Source: Thecamonas trahens ATCC 50062 (Eukaryota; Apusozoa; Apusomonadida; Apusomonadidae). Taken from it: a stretch of 64,000 nt of DNA. A program made the translations under genes and the position numbers. The notes under the pieces are model-generated. The model was given only the letters and a program-made list of their open reading frames with translations, searched no databases and was not told the DNA's origin. The stretch spans positions 454,501 to 518,500 of the forward strand of contig NW_013657663.1 in the NCBI RefSeq assembly GCF_000142905.1, written 5' to 3'. Below, in pieces: positions 62,601-64,000 of the stretch; position 1 is the first letter of the stretch, and each line of letters begins with the position of its first letter.

Positions 62601-64000
62601 CTCGCACCCATCGGTGATGTTGACGAAAAAGCCCGAGGGGCAGATGCAAGTGCCGTCGTCGTTCGTCGGCGTCCGCCCGTTGTCGCACGGCACGTCGATT
62701 AGGAGTCGCACTCGAGCCGCAGCGCCATCGCCGGACGAATCGACTGCCCATGTAAACGAGTCGTTGTAGATGCCGCGCTTGAGAAAGATGGGCGCAACGC
62801 TACCAGGGAGCACAACGGGCAAGTCTTCCTCGTCGAGCGGTGTCGTCGTGCCGGGAAGCGCAATGGCGGCGATGGCAGGAAGGCTCGTGATCGAGTACAC
62901 CAGCACCGAGCCGGCGTCGACGTCTGCCCCCGGCAGCGCAAAGTCGACCACGCCACTTGCGTACTGCGCCTCCGACTTGAAGACAAGCTGGGCGTCGGCA
63001 GCCGTGGGCAGGTCGTTGACATCGGTGATGGCGATGGTCAGCTCTTGGATGTTGGGCATGGTGTGGTGCTGGACAAAGACCGAGCAGGTTGAGGCGGCCT
63101 CGTAGTCCTGCGGCGGGAGAGTGACCTCGAACTCGGTGGCCGACGTCCGGGCCCACGCCAGTGGACCGGCGCAAGTGGTGGACGCGTCGATGACAAGATC
63201 GCCAGACGGCGCGGCGCCAATGAGAGTAAAGGTGAATGGGGCGTTTTCCGGCGTTGTCTTGGTCAGCGGGAGCGAGTCAAAGATGGCGTGCATGCCGGTG
63301 ATAGTACCGTTGGGCTTGTACACAAATGCGGCCGGCGGAAACGCGGGGTTGACCGAGGCCACGACTTCAAAGTAGCCGACGCGCGAGGGGATGACTACTA
63401 CAGCATTGCCGTTTCCGGAGAGGATGGCTGGTTGCGGGGCGCCAACCAGGTCGCCTGTGGCTGGATCGACAACTTGCAGAATAAGCGAGAGCGGGCCATG
63501 GGCACCTGGTCCAGCACTGTTGACGATGCTGATGGTGACAAGCTTGCTGCCACCGGCCTTTGGCGTCGATGCCGAGAATGGCGAGCCGCTCAGGTATGGC
63601 GTAGGGAGTATATCTAGCACGGATGAGTGGAGCGTGTCGAGCTCGGGCTCGGTCAAGGCGTGGTCGTGCATGATGACGCCGAACAGGAGGCCTTCAAAGC
63701 AGCGAAAGGTGTCGATGGCGGTAAAGGCGTTGCCACCGAGGGTCACGTTCCAAACCGAGTCTGTGATGCCGACGTATGAGTCGTTGAAGACCGAGGCAGC
63801 GTTGAGCATGTCGATCTTGAAAATATAGTCGGAGCCGCCGTCCCCGTTGTCGAGGTTGATCGAGTATGACGCCACGTGGACGGCGGTGTCATCGACACGG
63901 TAGGCCGGGATGTCTGTTGAGCGAAACTCCATTTCACCTGATCCAGAGCGGCCGATGCCAGTGGCGAGATATCCGCCACCCATCGACATGCCCCAATCGC
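59698..64000 (-). CDS. Giant 3: LamG/filamin/cadherin-like ectodomain plus Cys-rich stalk plus multi-TM plus cytoplasmic beta domains, 5' partial
   Basis: The gene enters from beyond the window and runs to the stop at 59698. At 59922-59927 (G6 on plus) the frame breaks; one more base joins APEPPRMGLAILEGANTSQD and ends GYVEMIRFRVV. Visible order: a LamG-like piece (STDIPAYRVDDTAVHVASYS to DHALTEPELDTL), a filamin/Ig-like piece (STPKAGGSKLVTISIVNSAG), a cadherin-like unit (ITDVNDLPTAADAQLVFKSE, DVDAGSVLVYSI), and a Cys-rich stalk (CESCREGTF-like, CDPCPVGGYCAGG, CRPPAVCVRGGNCRAG). Then come about eight TM segments including FNFVQVLAIIGEFDLKWP and YGWEVIILARKLGVVV. The cytoplasmic part has two repeats resembling KY/hillarin domains (RFIPHQFSIRVPHAVGLVV; LPFASGGVHLELRLPSAVDI). 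Paralogous to giants 1 and 2 in stalk and TM module only. Confidence 0.85.

Overview
The window is nuclear DNA of a GC-rich, gene-dense protist. Spliceosomal introns, a TIM23 translocase, CaMK-type kinases, an RBR ubiquitin ligase, an OCRL-like ASH-RhoGAP module and giant FG-GAP receptors exclude a prokaryote. The style (very high third-position GC, short intergenic spaces, giant VCBS plus Cys-rich plus multi-TM proteins) fits an apusomonad such as Thecamonas trahens. That name is inferred from general knowledge and is not proven here. Two runs of N (94-638 and 37832-37931) mark assembly gaps.

Layout. 639-6049 (minus): a non-canonical poly(A) polymerase fused to a Mei2-type RRM, then a PP2C phosphatase. 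6675-14230: a SANT plus U-box-like protein (+), a PAAT-like protein (-) and an F-box/ankyrin protein (+). 14612-26154 (minus): a Met/Gln-rich Cys protein and the 2.7-kilo-residue receptor-like giant 1. 26295-37483: tRNA thiolase CTU1 (-), then an M20 dipeptidase, an MFS sugar/cation symporter, an ANKIB1-like RBR ligase and a TruA pseudouridine synthase, all (+). 38423-44524: giant 2 (+). 45095-57758: ASH-RhoGAP (+), a small RRM protein (-), a flavodoxin-like two-domain protein (+), a DMT sugar-nucleotide-type transporter (+), a two-TM protein (-), a NEK-like kinase (-), a MORN protein (+) and TIM23 (-). 58271-64000 (minus): a CaMK and giant 3, whose 5' end lies outside the window.

Four themes run across genes. 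(1) Most introns I could resolve sit within the first 0-37 codons (the exception follows codon 138) and use a 5' splice site of the form GTACGT or close to it. Several hold long C runs on the sense strand or tandem repeats. Each coding splice restores frame and family-typical sequence. (2) Four genes show the same kind of break: one base missing near a short G/C homopolymer. That suggests assembly undercalls more than pseudogenes. (3) Three giant proteins share an 8-9 TM module after a Cys-rich stalk but carry different ectodomains: FG-GAP propeller plus beta-helix in two, LamG/filamin/cadherin-like in the third. This is the best candidate for an undescribed receptor or adhesion family. (4) Several architectures are unusual: Trf4-like polymerase with Mei2 RRM, SANT with U-box, flavodoxin-like fold with a beta domain, and TIM23 with a Gly/Tyr-rich N-terminus.

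The genes are not an operon and no single pathway links them. RNA metabolism (poly(A) polymerase-Mei2, CTU1, TruA, small RRM) and signalling or surface functions (giants, kinases, PP2C, RhoGAP, RBR) recur. All splice calls, family names and TM counts were made by eye.
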